From: Parasitella parasitica
Lineage: Eukaryota; Mucoromycota; Mucoromycetes; Mucorales; Mucoraceae
Reading direction: 5' to 3'
Length of the DNA: 64,000 bases
NCBI GenBank assembly: GCA_025201805.1
Contig: MU619279.1
Span: 4,875 to 68,874 of the forward strand
The position numbers and the translations under genes are program-made. The notes under the pieces were generated by a model. It saw nothing but the letters and a program-made list of their open reading frames with translations. It was not told the origin of the DNA and ran no database searches. This document shows, piece by piece, positions 34,725 to 46,000 of this stretch. How positions within the stretch are numbered: the stretch's first letter is position 1; each line of letters starts with the position of its first letter.

Positions 34725-35723
34725 TTATGAGAATACACAAGGATTCATAAAATCTTCATATTGATAAAAGGGTTTCAACCTTCTGTTGGAGTCCAACAAA
34801 CCAAAATGTCCTTCAACGCCTGGTTTGTAAAGTTCATCTATAGCCGAGAACCAAATCATTTCGATTCCTAATGTGCGGGTCATACAAAGAGCCTTGAATA
34901 AAAAGCTATATATGTACATGCATTGTGATAAGTAACATAGATATAAAAGTTTGGTATATTGTATAAACTCACTCCTTTTGGTTCTCTGGCAGCGAAACTG
35001 AATCTTTGACTTGCTCGCCTTGATCAGGCCATCCAGTTTCTGAAATACGCACTACTTTTCCCTTGGAGACGCTTTTCACTGTCAAGAAATGTTGCTTTAG
35101 CTTATCAACAGCGTTACTAATGTGCTCTCCTTCCCAATATATAAAGGCGTTCCTGTTGTAAAATTGATCAGATTAGAAAAGTTTTGCTCCAAATAAGCAT
35201 CGCATACATACATCATAAGAAGATCTACAGCATCAACAATGTCGGGATAAAATTTATAGTAGACTTCTGATGTTGTTACTTTGACTCCTTTTGGTCCAAC
35301 TAGATTTTTAACTTTGTTGATGTGTTTGACGAGTTGATCGGAAGACATGTCTTCTCTGTACATTACTTCTGAGCCAACGATAATGGCCTCGACATTGTAA
35401 AAACTATTCGACGACGCAAGTTTTTGCAAGGCTGCATATTCCTCTTCAAATGAATCAGTCTTATCAATCCACATTCCCAAATAAATTTTCATTTTGCTTT
35501 CTTGAGATGCTTGTAAAGCCAGTTGCCCAATTTGACAATCCTTGATGGAATACACTCTCACAGTGTTTGTGTACTGAGATAATGTGCGGAAATCTCTTTT
35601 TACGGTATCAAAAGTCGGGCAAGAATCCTTGTTCACACCATAATTAAGGCCATAAAATGGACTCGATGCTGCAATTGCATTATAAACTAGGCAGCATGCA
35701 AAGATCATCGATTTAAAGAACAT
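34725..35723 (-). CDS. Secreted GH17 beta-1,3-glucanase/glucanosyltransferase (Bgl2-like)
   Basis: Exons 35723-35212, 35152-34973 and 34905-34725 give 290 residues, a typical Bgl2 size. Such enzymes act in the cell wall, cutting and rejoining beta-1,3-glucan. The first 18 or so residues (MFFKSMIFACCLVYNAIA) form a signal peptide. YGLNYGVNKDSC opens the barrel. The proton donor is Glu119 in VGSEVMYRED and the nucleophile is Glu209 in RISETGWP, both present. No GPI-anchor tail is seen; the protein ends soon after YEDFMNPC. I start at 35723 because an upstream frame lacks a better ATG and the signal peptide begins there. The last intron joins ENQK to FLFKALCM through a split Asp codon. Confidence 0.9.
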
Positions 35724-36079
35724 AATGATTTTAATTTTTTTTTGGAAAAAAAGAAAAAGAACAAAGATATGTACATTTCTCAATAAATACTATATATTTT
35801 ATAAGAAAAATGATGATTCAGGGGGTGATGTCTTGGGCTGTCATGGCAACAAGTTGTTAAGGAATTTGCACATACCCACTACTGTACAGTGAGACTGGAA
35901 GTTGAGCGATGCTGATGCGACTTATATACACAGTGCTTAAGTATTGTTTGAATTTACACTTTGGATTCTTTGACTTCATATCTCACCCTGTTTTTTTCTC
36001 AAGTATATTTTTCTACCTTATGGGTTTTTTCATGCAGAGATATTGTCTACAAAGATGTAAAAAAATGACAAGTTAGTCT

Positions 36080-36345
36080 CTAATCTCGCTTGGCTTGAGC
36101 GGACAAAGTGTATTTAGCGAGTCTTTTGGAGCCGCCCTTGATTCCCCATCCAAAATCGATCAATTTTTGTGTTCTCCGTCCCATAAGCGACCACAGAGTA
36201 CCCAACANNNNNNNNNNAAAAAAAAAAAAAAGAGAAAAAAAAAAAATAGAGATATCATCTAGCTAATCAAAAGCTTACATTCAGAAAGAAAGCTTGATAT
36301 TTGGTAAGCAAGAGAAGCGCTTATATATGTTGGCAACATATCCAT
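36080..36345 (-). CDS. Possible small two-exon gene interrupted by the assembly gap
   Basis: On the minus strand ATG at 36343-36345 opens MDMLATYISASLAYQISSFL and meets a GTAAGC donor near 36279. A T-rich tract then runs into 10 N (36217-36208). After the gap a 42-codon frame reads GTLWSLMGRRTQKLIDFGWG, then KGGSKRLAKYTLSAQAKRD, to TAG at 36080-36082. The basic C-terminal half looks like genuine protein. The acceptor would lie in the gap, so the exact junction is unseen. Total size would be about 65 residues. Family unknown; a hydrophobic start and basic tail would suit a small membrane or mitochondrial protein, but that is a guess. Confidence 0.4.
36208..36217. other. Assembly gap (10 N)
   Basis: Ten unresolved bases flanked on the right by A-rich sequence. 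The fixed length of 10 suggests a scaffold join of unknown size at a homopolymer. Confidence 0.99.
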
Positions 36346-37101
36346 TTACTGCGTCAGTCGTACAACAAATATCCACACAACAATTTTTTGTGTGCGTGTA
36401 TAAGGGAAGGGATGGAAATCACAACATTTTAACTTTGATCTAAAAATGCAGATTTTTTTTTGTTATGGTTATCATTCGAAAACATCTAAAGAACAAATTA
36501 ATAAAAATGAAAATCCATAATTTTCAACATGATTTTACTTGTGGTTAAGATTTATTCTTTTTCTCGTCCAAATTAGACCACATACAAAGGTATTCCATTC
36601 GTGATGCTTATAGAGGTTATTCCTTTGTTTCAGTAGAATGTTACTTTTTTCAAATTTCTTAAAGTTCTTTTAAAAGACAATGCTAATTAAAAGGTCAATG
36701 CGTGTTTCCAGATTTGCATTTTGTTTGCGAGTTAGAGTCTAACGAATTGAACGAATGGACAATGATATCACCTGTTGTATAGTCAAAGTTTACAGCGATA
36801 CATTTCCCATTAGTGATGCGTGCAAAGGAGTGGTTCCGCAATTACTTGTGATTATCCAACATGGTTGTGCCTACTACACTCCATTCAAAGGGCATCCAGT
36901 GTAATGGTGTGCATTTGCTTTCCGATGCGACGTCATTCAAGAGAGCATGGATGGATAAACCATAATGTGGGGAGTCTGACGGAAACTGGGGGTGAAAAAT
37001 ATTGAAGCCTACCAAACAAAAAAAAAACCATACAAGGCTGCCAACTTGGAATTTGGGCTCTTGTTTTTTCTTCTCTTTTGTTAAACAACCCCCCTCTCTC
37101 T

Positions 37102-37109
37102 TATATAAA
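37102..37109 (+). promoter_or_regulatory. TATA box candidate for the complex I 51-kDa gene
   Basis: TATATAAA lies 43 bases before the ATG at 37152, preceded by a C/T-rich run (cccccctctctc). Confidence 0.45.
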
Positions 37110-37151
37110 CCTTTTCACCCCCCTCTTTTTATATTATTTAACTATCGGTCA

Positions 37152-39172
37152 ATGTTGAGAACAATTACCGTTAAACGTGGTAATGCTTGATGATATGGAT
37201 AGATTTTGGAAATTTGCAGCCCTTGATTAATTTTTTTTTTTTTTTTTTTTTGGCTGCAGCTGCGCCTATATTAGCTCGCCAACAACTTAGAACACTCCCT
37301 TCCGTAGCACGCACCTTCGCTACTGAAGCAACACCCGACCCAAATGCCAACCCCATCACTGGAAAAACAACCTATGGTAATCTCAGTGACGAGGATCGCA
37401 TTTTTACCAACCTTTACATGAAGCACGACTTTCGTTTGAAAGGTGCCTTGAAGCGTGGCGATTGGTACAAGACCAAGGAGATGGTCCTCAAGGGTCATGA
37501 ATGGATTCTCAAAGAAATGAAGGAATCTGGTCTTCGTGGCCGTGGTGGTGCTGGTTTCCCTACTGGCCTCAAGTGGAGTTTCATGAATAAACCATCAGAT
37601 GGCCGGTAAAGTATCTCGACTTTCAATGTGGAAACCACTCATTTAAGTAATTACATATCTAGCCCTCGCTACCTTGTTATCAATGCTGATGAGGGTGAGC
37701 CAGGTACCTGTAAGGATCGTGAGATTCTCCGTGGTGATCCACACAAACTTGTCGAAGGCTGTCTTCTTGCTGGTTCCGCCATGAAGGCTAATGCTGGTAA
37801 TATATATATATATATATATAAAGGCTAATTGGATCATGTATATTAATCCTTTTTAATAGCTTATATTTATATTCGTGGTGAATTTTATCAAGAAGCCAAC
37901 AATCTTCAAATTGCAATTGACGAAGCTTACAAGGCTGGTTTGATTGGTAAGAATGCCTGTGGTACTGGCTTTGATTTTGATGTCTACATCCATCGTGGTG
38001 CTGGTGCTTATATCTGTGGCGAGGAAACCAGTTTGATCGAATCCATTGAAGGCAAGCAAGGTAAGCCTAGAATGAAGCCCCCATTCCCCGCCGATATTGG
38101 TCTCTTTGGATGTCCCACTACTGTAACCAACGTCGAGACTGTCGCTGTTGCTCCCACTATCCTTAGACGGTAAGTAATAGGATGATTCGGATATAAAAGA
38201 CTGGATTCTGACATATATTTTGGTTTGTCAGTGGCGGTTCTTGGTTTGCTAGTTTCGGTCGTCCTCGTAACTCTGGAACCAAGCTTTTCTGTGTATCAGG
38301 TCATGTTAACAATCCCGCTACTTTCGAAGAAGTAAGAAAGTGAATTGGATAGATGGTTTATGGGCTTGTGTTAATGTGCAAAATGTAGGAAATGTCAATG
38401 CCTTTGAAGGAAATGCTTGAAAAGCATTGTGGTGGAATTAGAGGTGGTTGGGACAACTTGCTCGGTATCATTCCCGGTGGTTGTTCCGTCCCTGTCATTC
38501 CTAAAGATATCTGTGAGGATGTTTTGTAAGTGAATATACGATTATACAAGCAATTATTCTGACTGCTTGTTTTTGGTTTTTTTTATAGAATGGATTTCGA
38601 TGCTCTTCGAGATGTTCAATCTGGTCTCGGCACAGCCGGTAAGTTTTTAGCAATAACTTTTGGAGACAAATCACCATTGAACTAAAGTTGGTCTTCTTTC
38701 AGCTGTCATTGTCATGGACAAGTCTACAGACATTGTTGGTGCTATCTCCAGATTTGCCAAGTTCTATCGTCACGAATCTTGTGGTCAATGTACACCCTGT
38801 AGAGAAGGTACAAAATGGCTCGAATCCATGATGGACCGTTTTGAAGTTGGCCGTGGACAAAGAGAAGAAATTGAACAAATTTGGGAGTTAACAAAACAAA
38901 TCGAAGGCCATACTATCTGTGCTCTTGGCGATGCCGCTGGTAAGTTTGATTTGTAAGGTCTGCCATCTACTTTGATTAACACTTTTTTTTTTGTGTCTTC
39001 TTTGCATGTGTTAGCTTGGCCAGTGCAAGGTATGTACAAGATGTATACTTTAAACTTGTCGATAATTGCTAACATAATGATTATTTTATTAGGTCTTATT
39101 CGCCATTTCAGACCTGAGTTAGAAGCCAGAATGGACAAGTTCGCAGCCGAAAACCCACAACTTAACAACTAA
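37152..39172 (+). CDS. NUO51: NADH:ubiquinone oxidoreductase 51-kDa flavoprotein subunit (complex I)
   Basis: Ten exons give 478 residues: 37152-37179, 37260-37605, 37663-37796, 37860-38169, 38232-38331, 38389-38525, 38589-38638, 38703-38939, 39015-39029 and 39093-39172. This subunit (bacterial NuoF, human NDUFV1) holds FMN and the N3 iron-sulfur cluster and takes electrons from NADH in the mitochondrial matrix. An Arg/Gln/Ala-rich presequence covers about 30 residues. [16 protein letters not shown] (about 100-115) and [14 protein letters not shown] bind NADH and [22 protein letters not shown] follows. The cluster ligands are [12 protein letters not shown] (about 393-404) plus the Cys of HTICALGD. 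One exon is only 15 bases (39015-39029), encoding WPVQ. Intron 3 contains an (AT)n run. Confidence 0.96.
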
Positions 39173-40210
39173 ATAGTTTCTATTTCTATGGTATACACAA
39201 TTTTCATTACGATTTCCTGTCTCGACTTTTAAACAAATAAAACACGACTAAAAAAAAAGCTTTTAATATCTGAAATCCGTGCCTAACAGAGAGAGTTGCT
39301 GACTCGATGTGATCTCATATTATGTCGTGACACAATGGAAACAGTTAGAGTCTAATTCATAAAAAGTGGGTTTTTTATCTCCCACAATTTGTAATGGAAG
39401 TTTCATTCAGGACGTAGCATACAAAGTCAGTAAGTGCAGCAAGCATATAAATATTATCCATGTGTATTTTTCAGACTCGTCAAATTTTAGCCATTTTGAA
39501 AATCCGTTGTTGGCGAATTTTCCAAAAATTCAACATATTATGCACCCAATTCCTTTAGTAATCTATGCATATGATATAGCGGAACGAGAGGAATAACGAT
39601 GGCGTGCTTCTCTCATCTATAGCGCTTTCTTTTTTAATGTAAAATACAATGAAAAATTTCACTTCTCTTGCTGCAAGAAAAGGATAAAAAATCTATTATT
39701 TCTGGTCGGCTCAATCCATGAAATTCGTTAATGCTTTTACCTGCAGCAGCAACAAGCCTCGTGCACATGTATGAAATTCTGCGCTTTTCAAGCATATGGG
39801 CAAATATACTAACGTCAGTTGTAAATACCAGAGAAGTGCCCCCATTGAATGTCTGAATCAGGATAACAAAAAACATGCTTTTTACGTGATAGATGATGAA
39901 ACAATTGCTATCCTCATGATACATATTTGCCTTATGCCCTTTTGATAGGCGTAGCATTGAGCAACAGTAAATTTTTGTAATACACTATAGTTGGCCCATT
40001 TAGAGCAGGCGTCGGCAGTCTCTGTCAATAGATGTACGGCAAGAGGATCATCTTTTTAGGGTTGAAATGCCAATGTTCAATATATATATATATATATATA
40101 TTGTTTATTTAATTCATTGTCTCTTTCTTTCCTCTTTCATTCCTTGTACTTCTTTTTCTCAGCTCCTTCTTTTTGAATCAACAAACAGTAGCATTCGCAA
40201 TTGACAACAT
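39173..40210. other. 1-kb spacer
   Basis: 3' flank of the complex I gene and promoter of the coiled-coil gene. A (TA)10 microsatellite lies at 40081-40100, followed by a CT-rich leader. Small frames at 39366-39596 and 39634-39957 are unsupported. Confidence 0.5.
40081..40100 (+). repeat. (TA)10 microsatellite
   Basis: Ten perfect TA units about 110 bases upstream of the coiled-coil gene's start codon. Confidence 0.9.
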
Positions 40211-42455
40211 ATGAACACTAGCCTCAGTCCTCCTCACCGGCCATCAGCAAAGGCGAATTCAACCAAGCACCAGAAACTAGGCGCTGCAGCAGTTGCAAAG
40301 ACGCCGCCACGTAATGAATCAAATGAAGACGATGCTGTTGCTCATTCTGATGAAGGATCCCTCCTGGTGAGTTTAGCCGCAATTCACATGTAACTTTATA
40401 TACTCGTTCTTAAACATGCGATTAGGATCTACTTGAGAGAGACTTCAAGTTAACCATCAGTGATGACTTGATGACAGATGACGATTCTGACATCGACGAC
40501 GAGCAAGCTGCTTTTATAGGCTTAGCTCATGAGGTAAGAAAAGATCGTGGCAGCATTTAGACTTGTTATTTACCTTGTCCAAACACGACAGTCTGCATCA
40601 AGTATCCACCCATATAATATAGACACTAAAGAAGACAGCAGCATGTGCTACCATCCAGCTGCAACTTTGATACATGAGAATAATCAAATGATGGAGCAGC
40701 AACGAGGTACGTGTGATACAATACGGCTTCGCCTCCGCCCCACCACACCCCGCCACTTTTAGTCTGTATGTATGAATGTCAAAAAATTAAGGGACACATT
40801 GTTTCAAATGTTATAGGCCTTCTTGACAACAAGGAAAACACGCTGGAAGATGAGCTCTACGAAACAAGGTTGTCGTTTAGCAGAAGGCCATCTCAGTTAT
40901 TGCAAGAAAACACCACATTAAATGCTCTGTGCCCCCCATCGCACGTTTTGAAGGCGCGTAGACTCTCCAAAACGATCATGAAACCTTCAGCCTCAACCCC
41001 AGTTACTGTTAAAGATAAAGATCGTAGATCGTCGATCTCAGATAACTACTCCAAAGAACTGAGCAGCCATAGTGCCGTCAGCCCGAGATTTATGGCCCTA
41101 AGAAAACTGAGCGAAGTTAGCAATGTAAGTGGGAAGCCCTGGCTTTCTACCGCAGATGATTAACTAATATTGCTATCATTAAAAATATGCTATAATGCTA
41201 TCAGTTGCCCCCGCATTCTATATCATATTCTGCTGTGCCACCTGTTCCGCAGATCCCTTCAGCATCTGCTGATGACAAAACTGTACCTAGGGCAGTTGCA
41301 AATGATGATCAGCTGTTGACCAAAATTGACAAGATGCTTGAGTCACAGCTGCATTTTCATCTAGGTCAGATTGTATGGAGGGCGTCTGAAAACCATTTAG
41401 ATGCTCGCCGTTTCTGGGAGGAACAGAAAAAGGAAATGTTTGGGCTTGCAGCGACATTGATCGGCCAAATGGACACACAAGTCGTTATGCAAAAGAGAAT
41501 GGCAATTGAATCTACCAAAAACACTGAACGGATCGAAAGAGGTGAAGCCAATCTAGCCCTGTTACAGAAAGAACTAAACACATACATATCCAAATACACG
41601 GAAGCGAAAAGCCAGCTATTCGAATTGGAAATGCTAAAAACTAGAAATCTGCAACTCGAAAAGCAACATGAAGAAGATCTGAAAATCATTACGCACTTGA
41701 AAAAGGTTCCAGGCGTCAGTACGGACGAACCCCTCGCTGATTTAAAACCAGAAAATACCCAACTCCTGAAGGAAAAAGAAAAAAACCAGCAATTACAGGA
41801 ACAAAACACTTTGCTTGAGCAAGAGAAAGAGAAGCAGGCCTTGGAAATAAAGCAGCTGAAAAGCCAGATTTTCCAGATAAATCAAAACAAGCTGCTGCCA
41901 TCTGCCAGCACAACTATTATAGCCGATGGACTTGAGTATAATAACAATGATTCCAGCGAGAACAAGATAGATAATTGGGCCGACATTATGGAGTCTGAGG
42001 ACAAGGCTAAAAAATGTGCCAATGAATGGGCACAAAAGCACAGAGAATTGCAGGTCAGTTACTTTGAATTGTGCTCCAAGCTACAAAAGAAGCGACAATT
42101 GCAAACAGACTACAAAAAGACAATCTATAATTTGAGTCAATCAGTGGTTGAAAAAGATGAAATAATTCGCCAGCTGAAACAAGCTCAAAATGTTGATAGG
42201 ATTCAGCTGGACTATTTGCAAATGGAGCTGAATAACAATCACGAAAAAAGCAAGAGAAAAAAAGCATCTGAAACTGGAGGCTACACCACTGAGGGCGATT
42301 ATCTGACATTCACTACGAAGATTAATGGCCAACCGTCAAAATACACTATAAAGATTCCTAACGTAAATCACTATGGCAACAAGGGCCCGGCACCTAATTG
42401 TAATACCTTGAACTCTTACGCAAGTGAATGGAAGCGGAGCAAAACCGAAAACTGA
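40211..42455 (+). CDS. Unrecognised coiled-coil protein
   Basis: Exons 40211-40366, 40426-40533, 40592-40706, 40817-41124 and 41205-42455 give 645 residues. I do not recognise the family. The first 230 residues are Ser/Pro/Asp-rich and likely disordered, with an acidic patch (DDLMTDDDSDIDDEQAAF, about 64-81). A compact, conserved-looking helical block follows (about 253-305), containing LLTKIDKMLESQLHFHLGQI and RRFWEEQKKEMFGLAATLIG. Two long Glu/Lys/Gln/Leu coiled-coil stretches cover about 310-450 and 480-580. The last 65 residues change character (YLTFTTKINGQPSKYTIKIP), possibly a small beta-rich domain. No membrane segment or signal peptide is seen. The architecture would suit a cytoskeletal, spindle-pole or vesicle-tether protein, which is inference only. 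Splicing is well supported by GT..AG borders and frame. Confidence 0.8.
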
Positions 42456-43078
42456 CACAATACCCTTTAGTTCATATCTTATTTACACAAAATAGACTAT
42501 ACTGTAGTGCTATAATAATTTCACCAATATTATAATAAAATCGCGTATGATTTTCTCAATTAGCAAATTTTTACAATGATGGACTCGGCAACATCTGATG
42601 TTCAAAAGATAAGGCGATAAGACAACCAATTTTGAGGAGGAAGCCAACCCTTACAAAATGAATTAAGATTGCTGGGATTTACTATCTTACTAGGTAGGTT
42701 TTTATGGGTAAAGCTGGTTTCAATACCCTAATGCTCGCTCAACTAGAGAGATGTGCCAGCAATTGTTGAAAGCGCCAAATACACTCGCACTTCACACATA
42801 CTGAGAGTTATAACAGCTCAGGATGTTATTTCAATTGAGGTGAAGGGCGCCTTTGAAACCCAATAGAGCAAAAGTCTCATGAAAGCAGAAAGACGGAGAA
42901 TATGCAAAAACAAGCGAGGCCAATGATAACAGCAAGGGGCTGTGTGCAATGGCGACATTTTATTCAAATAAAAACAAAAAAAAAAGACAATATTGTACCT
43001 TTGCTTATCTTGAGTTTCTAGTATTTTATTGCCCAGGGTTAATAATCCAACACCACTTTTTACTCTGCCATTTACAAG
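42456..43078. other. 620-base spacer and promoter of the sulfite reductase gene
   Basis: AT-rich, with no gene or CACGTG-type sulfur-control motif seen. The start ATG at 43079 follows a short unremarkable leader. Confidence 0.45.
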
Positions 43079-46000
43079 ATGCAATTTCTCAATGGCAGAG
43101 AAGCTTCCATCCTGGCAGCTCAATTAACAAACGAGCGTGTTTATGCAAGCGTCGACACAACCATGCCTCAGCTTACTCAGACAAATATTTGGAACCAAGC
43201 TGTCAAAACTGATCAAATTGAAGATCCCGTATTCCACCTAACAATCGCCATTGCTCATCGCCAACTGTCCAGTGCTGTTTTATCCTCTCAGATACTGTTG
43301 GCTGCTATCCCATATTTGTACACACTGGCTGCTGATGGGGCCCCCATAGTCTTGCATGTTGCTGCAGATTGTGGCCATTCCAGTACATACGCTGATTTCA
43401 CCCAAATCATGTCTGTTAGACAAAGTGGTTTGGCATTGATCAGCGCTTCATCGGTGCAAGAAACTTATGACTTGTCGTTGATTGCTCAGTCTGTTTCTTT
43501 ACGGTGCTCTACTCCCTTTCTCCATTTCTTTGACAGCAATCGTATTTCAGATGAATGTACCTGTATTCATGTTTTAAATCACCAAGATCTCTTAAAATTG
43601 CTTCCGGAGGCAGAGGTAAATGACAATTTCAAAAACAAGCCTGTACCAGAGCCGGCTACGAAGCCGTCGGCCTACCTTCAACACAAATCAAGCCTGGTAC
43701 AAGGCGAAAATAAAGAGTCTTCTTCTCTGTTGGATGTTCATGCTGCTTTTAATCAAGTCGCTGGTGAATTTGCTGAGCTTACTGGCAGATGTTACGCCCC
43801 TTTAGAATATGTCGGTCATCCTAAGGCTGAGTATGTTATTATTGCTATGGGTGCTGGTGCTACTGTTATTGAGCAATCTTTGCGTGTCATTGCGGATACC
43901 GATCCTTCTTTCAAGGTGGGTGTGCTGAAGATTCGTCTATATCGTCCTTGGAGCAATGAAAACCTCTTGAATGCTCTGCCATGTAGTGTTCAAGGCATCG
44001 CAGTGCTCGAGCCCACTGACGATTATACCTGCACTTGCAACCCTCTCTTTTTGGATGTTGCTGCTGCTTATCAAACAGCCAGCATTGAAAATGTGGAAAT
44101 TTTTAGCGGCCAATACGGCGTTGAAGATACTAATTTCACTCCCAATATGGTGCAATCCGTACTAAAGGCTCTGATGCGTAATAATCTAGATCGTCGATTT
44201 AAGGTTTCTTCTTTACCTACTGTATCTACCAATTTGCAAGTGGTTTCTTCTTCTACTACTGAACAGATTATCTTTGTGTCGAGCCCTTCTCTTGCAACTC
44301 AGTTTGCTTCTCATCACACTTTACTGGGCAAAGCTGCCCAAGCCTATACTATTAACAGCTCAGATGTAACGCATATACGTATTGCTCAATCACAGGAAGG
44401 TCCTTTCCTACCTTCTCTCATTCAATCCGCTGACGCTGTAGTTTTGGCTCACCTTCCTTTAAACCAAGATCAAGAAAAGGCTACTATTAATGCTATCCAT
44501 GCCTTAACCAATAGTGGCTCTCTCATCATCGATGGAGAGGCTTCTGATCTTCCTGCTAGTATCAAGAACGCCGCTCATTCTCGACAAGCAATACTTGTTA
44601 CCGTCCAAGACGTACCAGCGTCTTTTACAAGCAGCTGTTTATCTGATGTCTTGGGTGATCCTGAGACTTCTTTTATGGCTGTTCCTCATGAATGGGCCAA
44701 CGAGCAGCAACCTTTGGCTTTCCAAAGCGATCAGCGTGGAAGCAGCATGTATCTGGAGCCAACTTTACCAGTGGAAACGTCTTATATCAAAATGCTTCAT
44801 CAAGTCTTTGGGTCTCGGTTAGATATCGCCAACGCTTACCAAGCTTCTTCTATCTGGTCTCCTGACGTCTCGAGGCCTCACGCTGCTACACCTGAATTTG
44901 GATACGGGCGTGTCGTAAATCACATTCAAGAACGCTCTCGCTTGGTTGATTTTGTGATGAAAGTCATTCATAGCTCGACTCTTCCATTAGAGGCCACACG
45001 TGTTCTTTCTCAATGGCTGCTTCTGGTCAAGTCTCACCAGCCATGTGCTTCCAAGGTCCAAGAAGCTTCTGATGTGGTCGTTCGTGCACTGTCGTCTATT
45101 GCCAGCGAATTCCCTGAAGCGCAATCCATCCTGGACAAGAAAAAGCTGTTATCCACACAATCCAACTGGATAATTGGCTCTGATGCTTGGGCTTATGATT
45201 TGGGTCAATCAGGTCTTCATCATGTAATTACATCTGGTGATAATATCAACATATTGATCGTGGATACAGCTCCCTACTACACTACCGGTTTAGCCAAAAA
45301 TGAACAGCAAAAGAAGGATATCGGGCTCTACGCTATGAACTATAGCTCTGTCTATGTCGCTTCTGTAGCTGTGTATGCCTCTTATACTGGTGTGTTGCAA
45401 GCTCTTATAGAGGCTGATGCTTACGAAGGACCTTCTGTTGTCCTTGCTTATTTGCCTCAGCTTTACAATGTGCCTAATCCTCTTGCTACCTTGAAGGAAA
45501 CTAAAGCCAGCGTTGATACGGGAGCCTGGCCTTTGTACCGTTGGAACCCTGTTTCGGAAGGAGCCTTTGGTCAAGAAATTTTCACTTTGGATTCTCAACG
45601 CATCAAGAAATCACTGGAGGCATTTCTGGCAAAGGAAAACTACCTTACTCAACTGGTTTCAAGTTATCCTACCATTTCAAGTGCTCTTGTTAGTTCACTC
45701 GAATCTGTGAGTCGAAAACTCTTTGCTGTTTTTATTTTTGATAGCCACACTAATCACGGAATTACTGTATTGCTGTAGGATGCCAAAAAACGTCATGCTG
45801 AGCTGAAAGCCAAGGCTCGTACTGATTATGCTCGTTTGTTGTCAGGATTAGGCGGCAGCAGCAGTGGTGCTCCCCTCACTGTTCTTTTCGGCTCTGATAA
45901 CGGTAATGCTGAAAGTGTCGCAAAGAAAATTGCCAGTCGTGCTAAATCAAGGGGCCTTCAGGTCAAGCTCATGGCGATGGACGATTACGAAGATATTCAA

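Larger units (their letters stand above)
35724..37151. other. Spacer holding a cryptic small gene and an assembly gap
   Basis: Apart from the candidate small gene (36080-36345) and the gap at 36208-36217, no further feature is supported. A short plus-strand frame at 36820-37005 has no recognisable motif. The last 60 bases are the promoter of the complex I gene. Confidence 0.5.
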
